DNA of 35,734 bases from a virus. Shown here piece by piece: positions 8,406-14,450 of this stretch (its first letter is position 1; every line of letters begins with the position of its first letter). Under the pieces are notes generated by a model. The model was not told the DNA's origin. It ran no database searches and worked only from the letters and a program-made list of their open reading frames with translations. The position numbers and the translations under genes were made by a program. The stretch covers positions 1-35,734 of IMG/VR virus record IMGVR_UViG_3300030103_001111; one strand, 5' to 3'.

Positions 8406-9162
8406 TTGTACTCTAATGATTGACCCTCTACAAAACAATCTACCACCTGTAGAGTATGTAGAAAAGGCAAGTACAGTTGTTCTACACACAGAGTTAGCAG
8501 ATGTTGATGAGCCTGAAAGAAAACCTGTTATTGCTGTATACGCAAATGATTTTAAAGACCAAACAGGGCAGAGACGATCTAACTCCAAATATGCCACGTT
8601 TAGCACGGCAGTTACACAAGCACCACATGCATACCTTATAAGGGCGCTTAAACACGCAGGAGCGAACAAAAATGGTTTCTTTGAGGTAGTAGAAAGGGTA
8701 TCACTAGATGCGGTTACAAAAGAGCGACAATTGATACGATCCACAAGAGAAACATTTGAAGAAGAACAAAGACTCATGCCACTGAAGTTTGGCGACATGA
8801 TTATGACTGGTGGTGTCCTATCATATGAAGCTAACATAGAAAGCGGAGGGGTGGGGGCAAGGTATTTAGGTATCGGCATGTCACGCAAAATAAGACGTGA
8901 CCAGATAACCGTAAGCCTTAGAACAGTTTCAGTTTCTACAGGTCGTGTGCTTATAGAAACATTAGTTACAAAAACAGTTTTCTCAGCATCACTTGATAAT
9001 GATGTATTTAGATTTATATCTGATGAGACAGAACTGGTAGAATTGGAAGGTGGTACTGTAAAGAACGAGCCAATGAGCATAGCTTTGCAGATAGCAATAG
9101 AAACGGCAGTGCTTCAAACAATAGAAGAAGGAGTGAAACATAATTTTTGGAGGTACAAATGA
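8362..9162 (+). CDS. csgG: CsgG-like outer-membrane secretion pore lipoprotein
   Basis: 266 residues from ATG 8362, chosen over ATG 8350/8356 because GAGG lies six bases upstream and the product then begins like E. coli CsgG: short n-region, hydrophobic core, lipobox L-S-S-C. Conserved CsgG signatures follow: VYANDFKDQTGQ, ATFSTAVTQAP, VTKERQLIRSTRETFEEE (cf. NERKIIRAAQENG), the nearly identical SYEANIESGGVGARYLGIG, DQITVSLRTVSVSTGRVL, FRFI, NEP and AIETAVLQTIEEG. CsgG forms a nonameric outer-membrane channel that exports curlin. In the constriction loop the Phe equivalent to F56 is kept, while Y51 and N55 align with Ser and Thr. It overlaps CsgF at the start and the curlin-like gene by four bases at the end (ATGA). 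Confidence 0.93.
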   Translation: MLQKSLCLLAVLLSSCTLMIDPLQNNLPPVEYVEKASTVVLHTELADVDEPERKPVIAVYANDFKDQTGQRRSNSKYATFSTAVTQAPHAYLIRALKHAGANKNGFFEVVERVSLDAVTKERQLIRSTRETFEEEQRLMPLKFGDMIMTGGVLSYEANIESGGVGARYLGIGMSRKIRRDQITVSLRTVSVSTGRVLIETLVTKTVFSASLDNDVFRFISDETELVELEGGTVKNEPMSIALQIAIETAVLQTIEEGVKHNFWRYK

Positions 9163-9872
9163 AGAAAATTTTACTCATGTTTCTGTTAGCTATGCCATTG
9201 ATGGGTGCTGACAATGAAATATTCGTTGACCAGAGCAGTGGTTCATCAAACTCTAATATGGATTTAGAGCAACTAGGCTCAGGTAACATAATTGGAGGTA
9301 TAGATGCTGAAGCAGGAGCAATGACTGCTCTTGACTTAGATGGCACAGCTATGACTCTTGACATAAATCAGATTGGAGACAGTAACAAATTCTTAGGTGA
9401 CATCACCGCAGATTCATATACTGGCTTCTTTGAATTTGACGGTAATAGCAACACCTTTAACATGAACACAGATAAGACAAACACCTTTGGTGCTGACTCA
9501 TCTAACGTGAATGTTGACGTCACTGGCAATAGTAATACCTTTACTTTAAATCAAGCCACAACTGCTTTAGCCGCTACACTTGATTTAGATTGGATTATAA
9601 ATGGTTCAAGTAACAGCATTACAGCATCCATAGATGTAGATGGTGCTACTAACTACATGGATATAGACGGTTCTGATAATACTGTCACATATGATGGAGA
9701 TGGTTACGCAGGAGGTTATTTCTGGCTTGATCATACGGGCAGTGATAGAACCTTTAATATACAACAAAAATCAACACAAGATAATGACTGGCTCAAGATT
9801 ATTAGTACTGGTTCTACTACTTCAAGCGTTTGTGTTATCCAAAACGATCAAGGCACAAGCACAGGATGTTGA
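9159..9872 (+). CDS. Curlin-like secreted repeat protein
   Basis: 237 residues. Start ATG 9159 has GGAGG five bases upstream and gives a clean Sec signal peptide (MKKILLMFLLAMPLMGA, cleavage before D18). The mature protein starts with a Ser/Asn/Gly-rich stretch and then carries G-x-x-N units with N at about 43, 76, 98, 126, 152 and 174, spaced 22-33 residues. Two of them are exact curlin motifs Q-x-G-x-x-N (QLGSGN, QIGDSN); later ones are GNSNTF, GSSNSI and GSDNTV. E. coli CsgA repeats are about 22 residues with the same motif. It has two Cys near the C-terminus, including the last residue. Probably the substrate of the neighbouring CsgG-like pore; amyloid formation is inferred. Confidence 0.75.
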   Translation: MKKILLMFLLAMPLMGADNEIFVDQSSGSSNSNMDLEQLGSGNIIGGIDAEAGAMTALDLDGTAMTLDINQIGDSNKFLGDITADSYTGFFEFDGNSNTFNMNTDKTNTFGADSSNVNVDVTGNSNTFTLNQATTALAATLDLDWIINGSSNSITASIDVDGATNYMDIDGSDNTVTYDGDGYAGGYFWLDHTGSDRTFNIQQKSTQDNDWLKIISTGSTTSSVCVIQNDQGTSTGC

Positions 9873-10905
9873 TATAGGAAGCATAAGCGAACTTAAAGGC
9901 AACGCACAAGTAGTACGAGACAAACCATACGGAGCAGAAATTGACTTTGGAATACTTAGTTATGACAAAGTAGAAACTGCCAATGGTCGTATGGGTATAA
10001 CATTTATAGATGAGACGCAGATAAGACTTACAGAAAATTCAAAGGTTTTGATTGACGAGTTTATATTTGATCCAAACCCTGACAAATCCAAGATGGCACT
10101 TACCTTTGCAAAAGGTACTGCAAGATTTGTTACAGGTAAATTAAATAAGGTAAGGAAAAAAAATATAAAGATACGCACGAGCAGTGCCACTATCGGAATT
10201 AGAGGGACAGACTTTACGATAACTGTAGATGAGTTAGGCAGGTCATTGGTCATTTTGCTACCTGACATAGATGGTATGTCCAGTGGTGAAATATACGTAG
10301 AAACGGCGGCAGGTATTGTAATACTTAATAAACCATATCAAGCCACAACTACAAGCACATATAACTCCGCACCAACTAAGCCAGTCACTTTAGATATAAC
10401 ACTTGATCTGATAGACAATATGCTGATAGTAAATCCACCTAAAGAAAGTGATAACATCAATGCTGAAGAAGCACAACAAGCAAGTTCTGACTATTTAGAT
10501 TTCTCTGATCTAGATATAGATTTTTTAGCTGAAGATTTTTTAGACAACTCTGAAGAATTAACTTTTACAGAATTGGATATCAACTATCTAGACGTAAACT
10601 TTCTTGAGGACTTATTAAACATCATAGATGCGCTTGCCGTATCAGAAGAAGAGGATAAGTTAAATCAACTCGCTACAGGTATAAGAATAACAGGCACAGA
10701 GATAGGGCAAGATAAAGACACACAAATTACAACCATAATTAGTGGTCAGATAGTTAGTATCAGAAGGGCGGTAGGAGATACATTCAGATTAGATTTAGAT
10801 GGTTCTAGTTCATACACTTTGCTTCTTACACAAAACGGTGTAGAAAATACAGTTAAAGTAAATGGCGGTACAGACAACACAATACAGGTAAAGCAAGGCA
10901 ACTAA
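9784..10905 (+). CDS. Secreted FecR-domain protein with curlin-like C-terminal motifs
   Basis: 373 residues from ATG 9784, chosen because it yields a signal peptide (LLVLVLLLQAFVLS core, A-Q-A cleavage near residue 26); the gene overlaps the curlin-like gene by 89 bp. Residues about 28-200 form a FecR domain: GSISELKGNAQVVR, YDKVETANGRMGITFIDETQ, MALTFAKGTARFVTGKL and IRTSSATIGIRGTDFTITVD. The middle is acidic with DYLDFSDLDIDFLAEDFLD-type Leu/Asp repeats (about 235-285). The last 30 residues contain QNGVEN, GGTDNTI and QGN, resembling curlin repeat units. There is no membrane segment after the signal and no sigma-factor partner, so the classical FecR signalling role is doubtful. It may be exported or help nucleate the curlin-like protein (inference). 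Confidence 0.78.
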   Translation: MTGSRLLVLVLLLQAFVLSKTIKAQAQDVDIGSISELKGNAQVVRDKPYGAEIDFGILSYDKVETANGRMGITFIDETQIRLTENSKVLIDEFIFDPNPDKSKMALTFAKGTARFVTGKLNKVRKKNIKIRTSSATIGIRGTDFTITVDELGRSLVILLPDIDGMSSGEIYVETAAGIVILNKPYQATTTSTYNSAPTKPVTLDITLDLIDNMLIVNPPKESDNINAEEAQQASSDYLDFSDLDIDFLAEDFLDNSEELTFTELDINYLDVNFLEDLLNIIDALAVSEEEDKLNQLATGIRITGTEIGQDKDTQITTIISGQIVSIRRAVGDTFRLDLDGSSSYTLLLTQNGVENTVKVNGGTDNTIQVKQGN

Positions 10906-10949
10906 TGTATGTTTGCTCAAAAGTTCTAATACTGTTATTGTATTTATAA
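10905..10949 (+). CDS. Possible 14-residue leader peptide before the i-spanin
   Basis: ATG 10905 overlaps the FecR-gene stop (TAATG), and the frame ends at TAA 10947-10949, two bases before the ATG of the spanin gene, which has no clear ribosome site of its own. Translation of this hydrophobic mini-ORF could deliver ribosomes to the spanin start. It may equally be chance. Confidence 0.25.
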   Translation: MYVCSKVLILLLYL

Positions 10950-10951
10950 AC

Positions 10952-11350
10952 ATGAATTTATCAGTAGTATTAGGAGGATTGTTATTACTAACAATCGCAA
11001 GCACGGCTTGGTATATTGACTATCAAGCTGACCAAATAAGTACGCTCAAAGGTAATCAGATAGTTTTAGAAACACAGATAGAAGAACAAAATGCTTCTAT
11101 AGAACGATATCTACAACAACAGAAAGCACAACAAGAACAACTTAACATACTGGAAGAAGAAAGAAGAAAGGCTATGCAAGATGTAAACAAGCTGAGAAAA
11201 ACTTTTGCAAACTTAGACCTAGACCAAGAAGCGCTTGCAGACCCAATAGACCTACAGAACAGAATAAATAAAGGATCTCTTAGAGTTTTAACAACTTTAG
11301 AAAAACTTACCAACCCAAAGCAGTTTGATGAAAAATCTAATTCTAATTAG
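10952..11350 (+). CDS. i-spanin-like inner-membrane coiled-coil protein (Rz-like)
   Basis: 132 residues: short N-terminus, one transmembrane segment (about 3-21, VVLGGLLLLTIASTAWYI), then a long charged helix rich in Glu/Gln/Lys (about 30-95) predicted to be coiled coil and periplasmic. This is the layout of Rz-type i-spanins, which with an o-spanin fuse inner and outer membranes at the end of lysis. The next gene, a small lipoprotein, begins inside its 3' end in another frame, the usual Rz/Rz1 arrangement. A TTG start at 10913 in the same frame would add 13 residues; ATG 10952 places the membrane segment correctly at the N-terminus. Confidence 0.72.
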   Translation: MNLSVVLGGLLLLTIASTAWYIDYQADQISTLKGNQIVLETQIEEQNASIERYLQQQKAQQEQLNILEEERRKAMQDVNKLRKTFANLDLDQEALADPIDLQNRINKGSLRVLTTLEKLTNPKQFDEKSNSN

Positions 11351-11702
11351 TCTAGCAATATTTCTAGCTAGCTGCTCTATGCTACAGACCGCAAAGCCTG
11401 TGCAAGTAAAGACAATAGCTGAGCGCACACCTATATACCATCCACCATTACCATACCCAATGAGTCTTACAGAAGTAGATTGGGAGGTCATGACACCAAT
11501 AACAATGCAGGAATACTTAGAAAATTTAGCGGCAGGTGATGCGCCAGAACGTGCTTTCTATACGCTTTCAAGTCAAGAATACCAAAACTTATCTATGACT
11601 ATGAGCGAGGTGACACGGTATACAAGAGATATATTGTCAATAATTAAATACTACAGAGAACTTGATCAGGCAGAAGCTAATCAAGTAGAATTAAACAAGT
11701 AA
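11328..11702 (+). CDS. o-spanin-like outer-membrane lipoprotein (Rz1-like)
   Basis: 124 residues from ATG 11328, starting inside the i-spanin gene. The signal peptide MKNLILISLAIFLASC has lipobox L-A-S-C with lipidated Cys16. Then comes a Pro-rich stretch (TPIYHPPLPYPMSLTEVDWE) as in Rz1-like proteins, followed by VMTPITMQEYLENL, FYTLSSQEYQNLSMTMSEVT and a C-terminal helix, a pattern I recognise from a widespread family of phage lipoproteins next to Rz-like genes. Expected partner: the membrane protein encoded at 10952-11350. Assignment as o-spanin is by architecture and position. Confidence 0.75.
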   Translation: MKNLILISLAIFLASCSMLQTAKPVQVKTIAERTPIYHPPLPYPMSLTEVDWEVMTPITMQEYLENLAAGDAPERAFYTLSSQEYQNLSMTMSEVTRYTRDILSIIKYYRELDQAEANQVELNK

Positions 11703-11721
11703 TACCATATAGGAGAAAATT

Positions 11722-11913
11722 ATGGAGATTATGGAAATTATAAATTGGATTACTTGGATAGTGACAGCAGCTTCTGCAATAGCAGCATCTACTCCAACGC
11801 CAAAAGATGATGCAATCATAGGAAAGGCTTATAAGTTTATAGATGCCCTTGCTCTTAATATTTTAAAAGCAAAGGACAAAGCACCTAGCACACCTAACGC
11901 AGAATCCAAATAA
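11722..11913 (+). CDS. Small membrane protein, holin-like candidate
   Basis: 63 residues with AGGAGA five bases before the ATG. The N-terminal hydrophobic segment (INWITWIVTAASAIAAS, about 6-22) is followed by TPTPKDDAIIGKAYKFIDAL and a Lys/Pro-rich tail. Similar short proteins (one membrane segment plus a TPTPKDD-IGKAYK motif) occur in lysis regions of many phages. The endolysin downstream has no export signal and therefore needs a holin; this gene and the one at 7588 are the two candidates. Stop and next start overlap (TAATG). Confidence 0.5.
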   Translation: MEIMEIINWITWIVTAASAIAASTPTPKDDAIIGKAYKFIDALALNILKAKDKAPSTPNAESK

Positions 11914-12308
11914 TGTCAGAATCGCCTGATGCCTTTGTCTACAAAGCATCCCTAGAAAGGGTGGTTGATGGCGATACTGTTGACGTTACACTTGACTTGG
12001 GATTTGACGTAAAGTTACACAAGCAACGTGTCAGGCTCGCAGGCATTGACACACCAGAGAGCAGAACAAGAAACCTTGCTGAAAAGGCTTTAGGTCTCAA
12101 AGCTAAAGATAGATTAATAGAACTATGCACAGGCACTTTCAAGATCAAGTCACTAGGTAAAGGTAAATATGGAAGGATTTTGGGCATCCCTTATACAGAA
12201 GATGGCGAAGATGTTTGTCAAAAACTCATCAATGAAGGACATGCGGTTGAGTATTGGGGAGGAACAAAAAAAGCCAAAGTCAGAGATGACGGCACATGGG
12301 GAGAATAA
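11913..12308 (+). CDS. Staphylococcal-nuclease-like (SNase) endonuclease
   Basis: 131 residues covering essentially a single SNase (thermonuclease) domain. Active-site motifs are present in order: RVVDGDTVDV (metal-binding Asp), QRVRLAGIDTPE (equivalents of Arg35, Asp40/Thr41 and Glu43 of S. aureus nuclease) and KGKYGRILG (Arg87 equivalent), then LINEGHAVEYWGG. It lacks a signal peptide, so the product should act in the cytoplasm unless released at lysis. Position between a holin-like gene and the endolysin suggests late expression, perhaps for host DNA/RNA degradation. Catalytic residues look intact. Confidence 0.9.
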   Translation: MSESPDAFVYKASLERVVDGDTVDVTLDLGFDVKLHKQRVRLAGIDTPESRTRNLAEKALGLKAKDRLIELCTGTFKIKSLGKGKYGRILGIPYTEDGEDVCQKLINEGHAVEYWGGTKKAKVRDDGTWGE

Positions 12309-12309
12309 T

Positions 12310-12771
12310 ATGCACATATCAGAAGAAGGCTTATCGCTCATAAAAAAATTTGAAGGTTGTCCAACAAAAGGTGGTCTTGCAGTTCCGTACATATGCCCTG
12401 CAGGTGTTCTAACAATAGGCTATGGTCATACAAGAACAGTCAAAGAGCATGACAAATGGACACTAGATCATGCAAGTTACATTCTTAGAGAAGAAATAGA
12501 AGATGAGTATGAGCCATACGTTGAAAAGTTAGTAAAAGTACCTCTAGAACAAAATCAGTTTGATGCACTTGTTGCTTGGGTTTTTAATTTAGGACCAACA
12601 AACTTTAAAGAAAGCACTTTGCTTAAAGTTCTCAATGAAGGCAAATATAATGAAGTGCCTGCACAAATGAGAAGATGGAACAAAGCTAACGGTGAAGTTC
12701 TTGATGGACTGGTTAGGCGCAGAGAAGCAGAGGCCAAGATGTTTGCAGGGGAGGAATGGTTCGCAGTCTAA
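12310..12771 (+). CDS. Endolysin, GH24 lysozyme (E-C-T type)
   Basis: 153 residues from ATG 12310, immediately after the SNase stop. Residues 5-41 (EEGLSLIKKFEG, then YICPAGVLTIGYGHT) are the GH24 phage-lysozyme active-site region: Glu15, Thr35, and Cys29 where T4 lysozyme has Asp. An E-C-T arrangement is known from P1-Lyz-like enzymes. The C-terminal part (NQFDALVAWVFNLGP, MRRWNKANGEVLDGLVRRRE) is typical of the family. It has no signal peptide or SAR segment, so release depends on a holin. It hydrolyses peptidoglycan glycan strands for host lysis. Confidence 0.93.
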   Translation: MHISEEGLSLIKKFEGCPTKGGLAVPYICPAGVLTIGYGHTRTVKEHDKWTLDHASYILREEIEDEYEPYVEKLVKVPLEQNQFDALVAWVFNLGPTNFKESTLLKVLNEGKYNEVPAQMRRWNKANGEVLDGLVRRREAEAKMFAGEEWFAV

Positions 12772-12995
12772 TGGCTCTATCTAAGAAACAAAACAAAAGA
12801 CTAGGCGCTATATTGTCAGTCATGTTTGAAGAAGATACACCACAAGAACATTTACAAGAAATAGTAGCAGATGGATATGTTGCTAAGAACGGTGACGATT
12901 TTGCTATCACACCAAAAGGTCTAGATGAAAAAAACAGACTCTGCACGTTGGCAGGTCTTAATATTAAATACAGTACAGAAAAAGATAACAAATAG
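12771..12995 (+). CDS. Small hypothetical protein
   Basis: 74 residues from ATG 12771 (overlaps the endolysin stop, TAATG); an in-frame ATG at 12756 directly follows GGGGAGGA, too close for normal spacing. Basic N-terminus (SKKQNKRLGAILSVMFEED), then EHLQEIVADGYVAKNGDDFA and ITPKGLDEKNRL, a pattern reminiscent of small winged-helix proteins, but no family is recognised. It is the last gene of the rightward late block before the convergent junction. Confidence 0.6.
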   Translation: MALSKKQNKRLGAILSVMFEEDTPQEHLQEIVADGYVAKNGDDFAITPKGLDEKNRLCTLAGLNIKYSTEKDNK

Positions 12996-12997
12996 AG

Positions 12998-13084
12998 TTA
13001 TTGCCTCGTCTCAGAAAGTTAGTAGTTTTGTGAAGGGGTGTGAAAGCGTACCCCAAAACTAACCTACGCAAAACAAGACAATAA
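12998..13084 (+). terminator. Convergent-junction stem-loop, probable bidirectional terminator
   Basis: Fills the gap between the converging units ending at 12995 and 13091. Nested complementary blocks: TTATTG (12998-13003) with CAATAA (13079-13084), GTCT (13008-13011) with AGAC (13076-13079), GTTAG (13018-13022) with CTAAC (13059-13063), TTTT (13026-13029) with AAAA (13055-13058) and GGGGTG (13035-13040) with TACCCC (13049-13054; the terminal G pairs with T/U), loop TGAAAGCG. The stems are separated by bulges. There is no long T-run, so intrinsic termination is likely but not certain. Confidence 0.5.
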
Positions 13085-13090
13085 CCCAAA

Positions 13091-13645
13091 CTATTTCCAA
13101 TGGCTGCCTTCATACCAACCAACCAATGAATATCTTACACCTTCTGTAACTGGTGCAACTTTATGATATATAAAAGATGGAAACACTATCACAGTACCCT
13201 GTTTTTTTAAAATATCTTGATTAGGCGTTTCTATATCATCAGAAAACATAAACTCACCACCTTTATATTCTGACGGTTTAGATAGTTGTACTGTAACTCC
13301 TAACTTACGCATAGATGCTCTATCATCAAGTCTCATGTCAAAGTGATTGTCATAATGATTGCCAACACTATACTCTGCAATCTGAAATTCACGCATACCA
13401 TTTAGGTCAAAACCAAAAGACTCACTATTAGCCATCACAATATATGGCTCTATTATTTCGTTAATCTTTTGATTTGTTTCTGTGCCGTAAGAAAAACCTG
13501 CAATAGTTGATGTACGCATCTGTTTGTCAATCAAGTTGTTGCCAACTTTACCTGTTTGTTTTGATTCTGCATCAAAAAAAGATTTAATATCGGAGCATAC
13601 AGACTCAGTAATTTCAGAATCCCATGCGTACCACAAACTATTCAT
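13091..13645 (-). CDS. 2-oxoglutarate/Fe(II)-dependent oxygenase
   Basis: 184 residues. Double-stranded beta-helix dioxygenase signature: H101-x-D103 in YDNHFDMR, distal His161 in SFIYHKVAPVTEG, and Arg171 ten residues later in RYSLVGW, the 2-oxoglutarate carboxylate ligand. KGGEFMFSDD and GTVIVFPSFIYH are typical of the prolyl-4-hydroxylase/PKHD-like family. Such genes are frequent in marine phages, with unproven substrates (protein side chains or nucleic acid bases). It is the last gene of the leftward unit from 15888 and overlaps its upstream neighbour by four bases (ATGA). All metal ligands appear intact. Confidence 0.9.
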   Translation of the reverse strand: MNSLWYAWDSEITESVCSDIKSFFDAESKQTGKVGNNLIDKQMRTSTIAGFSYGTETNQKINEIIEPYIVMANSESFGFDLNGMREFQIAEYSVGNHYDNHFDMRLDDRASMRKLGVTVQLSKPSEYKGGEFMFSDDIETPNQDILKKQGTVIVFPSFIYHKVAPVTEGVRYSLVGWYEGSHWK

Positions 13646-13860
13646 TGTTTTTTACTTTCTTCCTCTAACCACAAAGTCGTAATTAAAAAATTTTCTACTA
13701 TTGAATGATCTTTTTGTATTTCCTCAATATCAGATAATAGGTAATTTCTAAGGCTGCCATGATCAAGTTCTAGTACTTTTTTATAAAGTTTATTTGTTTT
13801 GCGATATATTTCTACTTGTATTTCTCTAATATCTTTACCATACAAATCATTTTTCACCAT
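13642..13860 (-). CDS. Small hypothetical helical protein
   Basis: 72 residues, charged and mostly helical (IREIQVEIYRKTNKLYKKVL, LLSDIEEIQKDHSIVENFLI). No family recognised. GGAGA lies seven bases before its ATG, within the 3' end of the upstream small gene (14-bp overlap), and its TGA overlaps the oxygenase start. The coupling suggests co-expression with the oxygenase. Confidence 0.6.
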   Translation of the reverse strand: MVKNDLYGKDIREIQVEIYRKTNKLYKKVLELDHGSLRNYLLSDIEEIQKDHSIVENFLITTLWLEEESKKQ

Positions 13861-14014
13861 TTTCTTTCTCCAATCTTTTTCTATTTTTCCAAGCCTCTAG
13901 CTTCCTATTCCATAACTGTATAGTTCTTGGTTTTAATTTTTTTTTGCTTACCATGTGCAGATGCTCATCTACGTTGCTTTTCTGCCAATTTTTATATGCT
14001 TGCTGTAAATCCAT
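13847..14014 (-). CDS. Very small basic protein
   Basis: 55 residues beginning MDLQQAYKNWQKSNVDEHLH, very Lys/Arg-rich in the second half (KKKLKPRTIQLWNRKLEAWK). The ATG is preceded by GGAGAG at good spacing (AAGGAGAGATAC-ATG). It fills the otherwise empty gap between the genes at 13860 and 14025 and overlaps the next gene by 14 bp. No family recognised. Its basic nature would suit nucleic-acid or protein binding, but this is only composition. Confidence 0.6.
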   Translation of the reverse strand: MDLQQAYKNWQKSNVDEHLHMVSKKKLKPRTIQLWNRKLEAWKNRKRLEKENGEK

Positions 14015-14024
14015 GTATCTCTCC

Positions 14025-14243
14025 TTACTTGTTTATGTACCAAAGTTCAAATCTTTGCCATATCTCTCTTCCCAAGTAAAACGGCAAAAATACGATTAAT
14101 ATCCAACCAAAAATGACTATAAATATAATACCTACAAAGGTGTAAAAGAACACGTCTCTAAGCTTATCAAAAAATTTATATTTATTGTTCGTGATTTTTA
14201 ATGGTCTTCCCCATTCATCATGCGGTTCATTAGGCTCTCTCAT
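14025..14243 (-). CDS. Small membrane protein
   Basis: 72 residues. Polar N-terminus (MREPNEPHDEWGRPLKITNN), then a long hydrophobic span (about 31-57, FFYTFVGIIFIVIFGWILIV) followed by FLPFYLGREIWQRFELWY. Probably one or two membrane passes. GGGGG precedes the start by seven bases. No family recognised; an inner-membrane accessory protein of the early leftward unit, possibly affecting host envelope or superinfection, but nothing in the sequence shows that. Confidence 0.6.
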   Translation of the reverse strand: MREPNEPHDEWGRPLKITNNKYKFFDKLRDVFFYTFVGIIFIVIFGWILIVFLPFYLGREIWQRFELWYINK

Positions 14244-14246
14244 AAT

Positions 14247-14450
14247 TTACCCCCTATTGCTTCCGTAGTTATAAAATATACCAGTCAATGCAAGTTCTGC
14301 TCTTTTGCCTATCCTTACCTTGTCATTCTCCCATCTTGATATAACTGATCTATTAGGCTCACCTGCACTGTAATATCCTAATTTTGCAGCTAATTCTGCT
14401 TGTGATAGGTTGTACTTAGTTCTTAAATACTTTAGTTCTTCACCATTCAT
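14247..14450 (-). CDS. XRE-family helix-turn-helix regulator
   Basis: 67 residues from the ATG overlapping the preceding stop (TAATG); an in-frame ATG twelve bases earlier is possible. LKYLRTKYNLSQAELAAKLG followed by NRSVISRWENDKVRIGKRAE is a standard XRE/Cro-C1 helix-turn-helix (helix 2 SQAELAAKLG, recognition helix with SVISRWEND). The protein is only the DNA-binding domain, with no peptidase or ligand domain. It lies inside a unit whose own promoter contains the TGTTTACA palindrome, so it is one candidate for the repressor of that operator family. Confidence 0.82.
   Translation of the reverse strand: MNGEELKYLRTKYNLSQAELAAKLGYYSAGEPNRSVISRWENDKVRIGKRAELALTGIFYNYGSNRG

Noticed and set aside
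8289-9080. A 263-codon open frame on the minus strand opposite the csgG-like gene
   Set aside because: The plus-strand CsgG motifs are decisive; the antisense product has no motif and a Ser/Thr/Leu-rich shadow composition.
9784-10905. Classical FecR anti-sigma regulator
   Set aside because: No N-terminal cytoplasmic anti-sigma domain or membrane helix other than the signal peptide, and no sigma factor or TonB receptor gene nearby.
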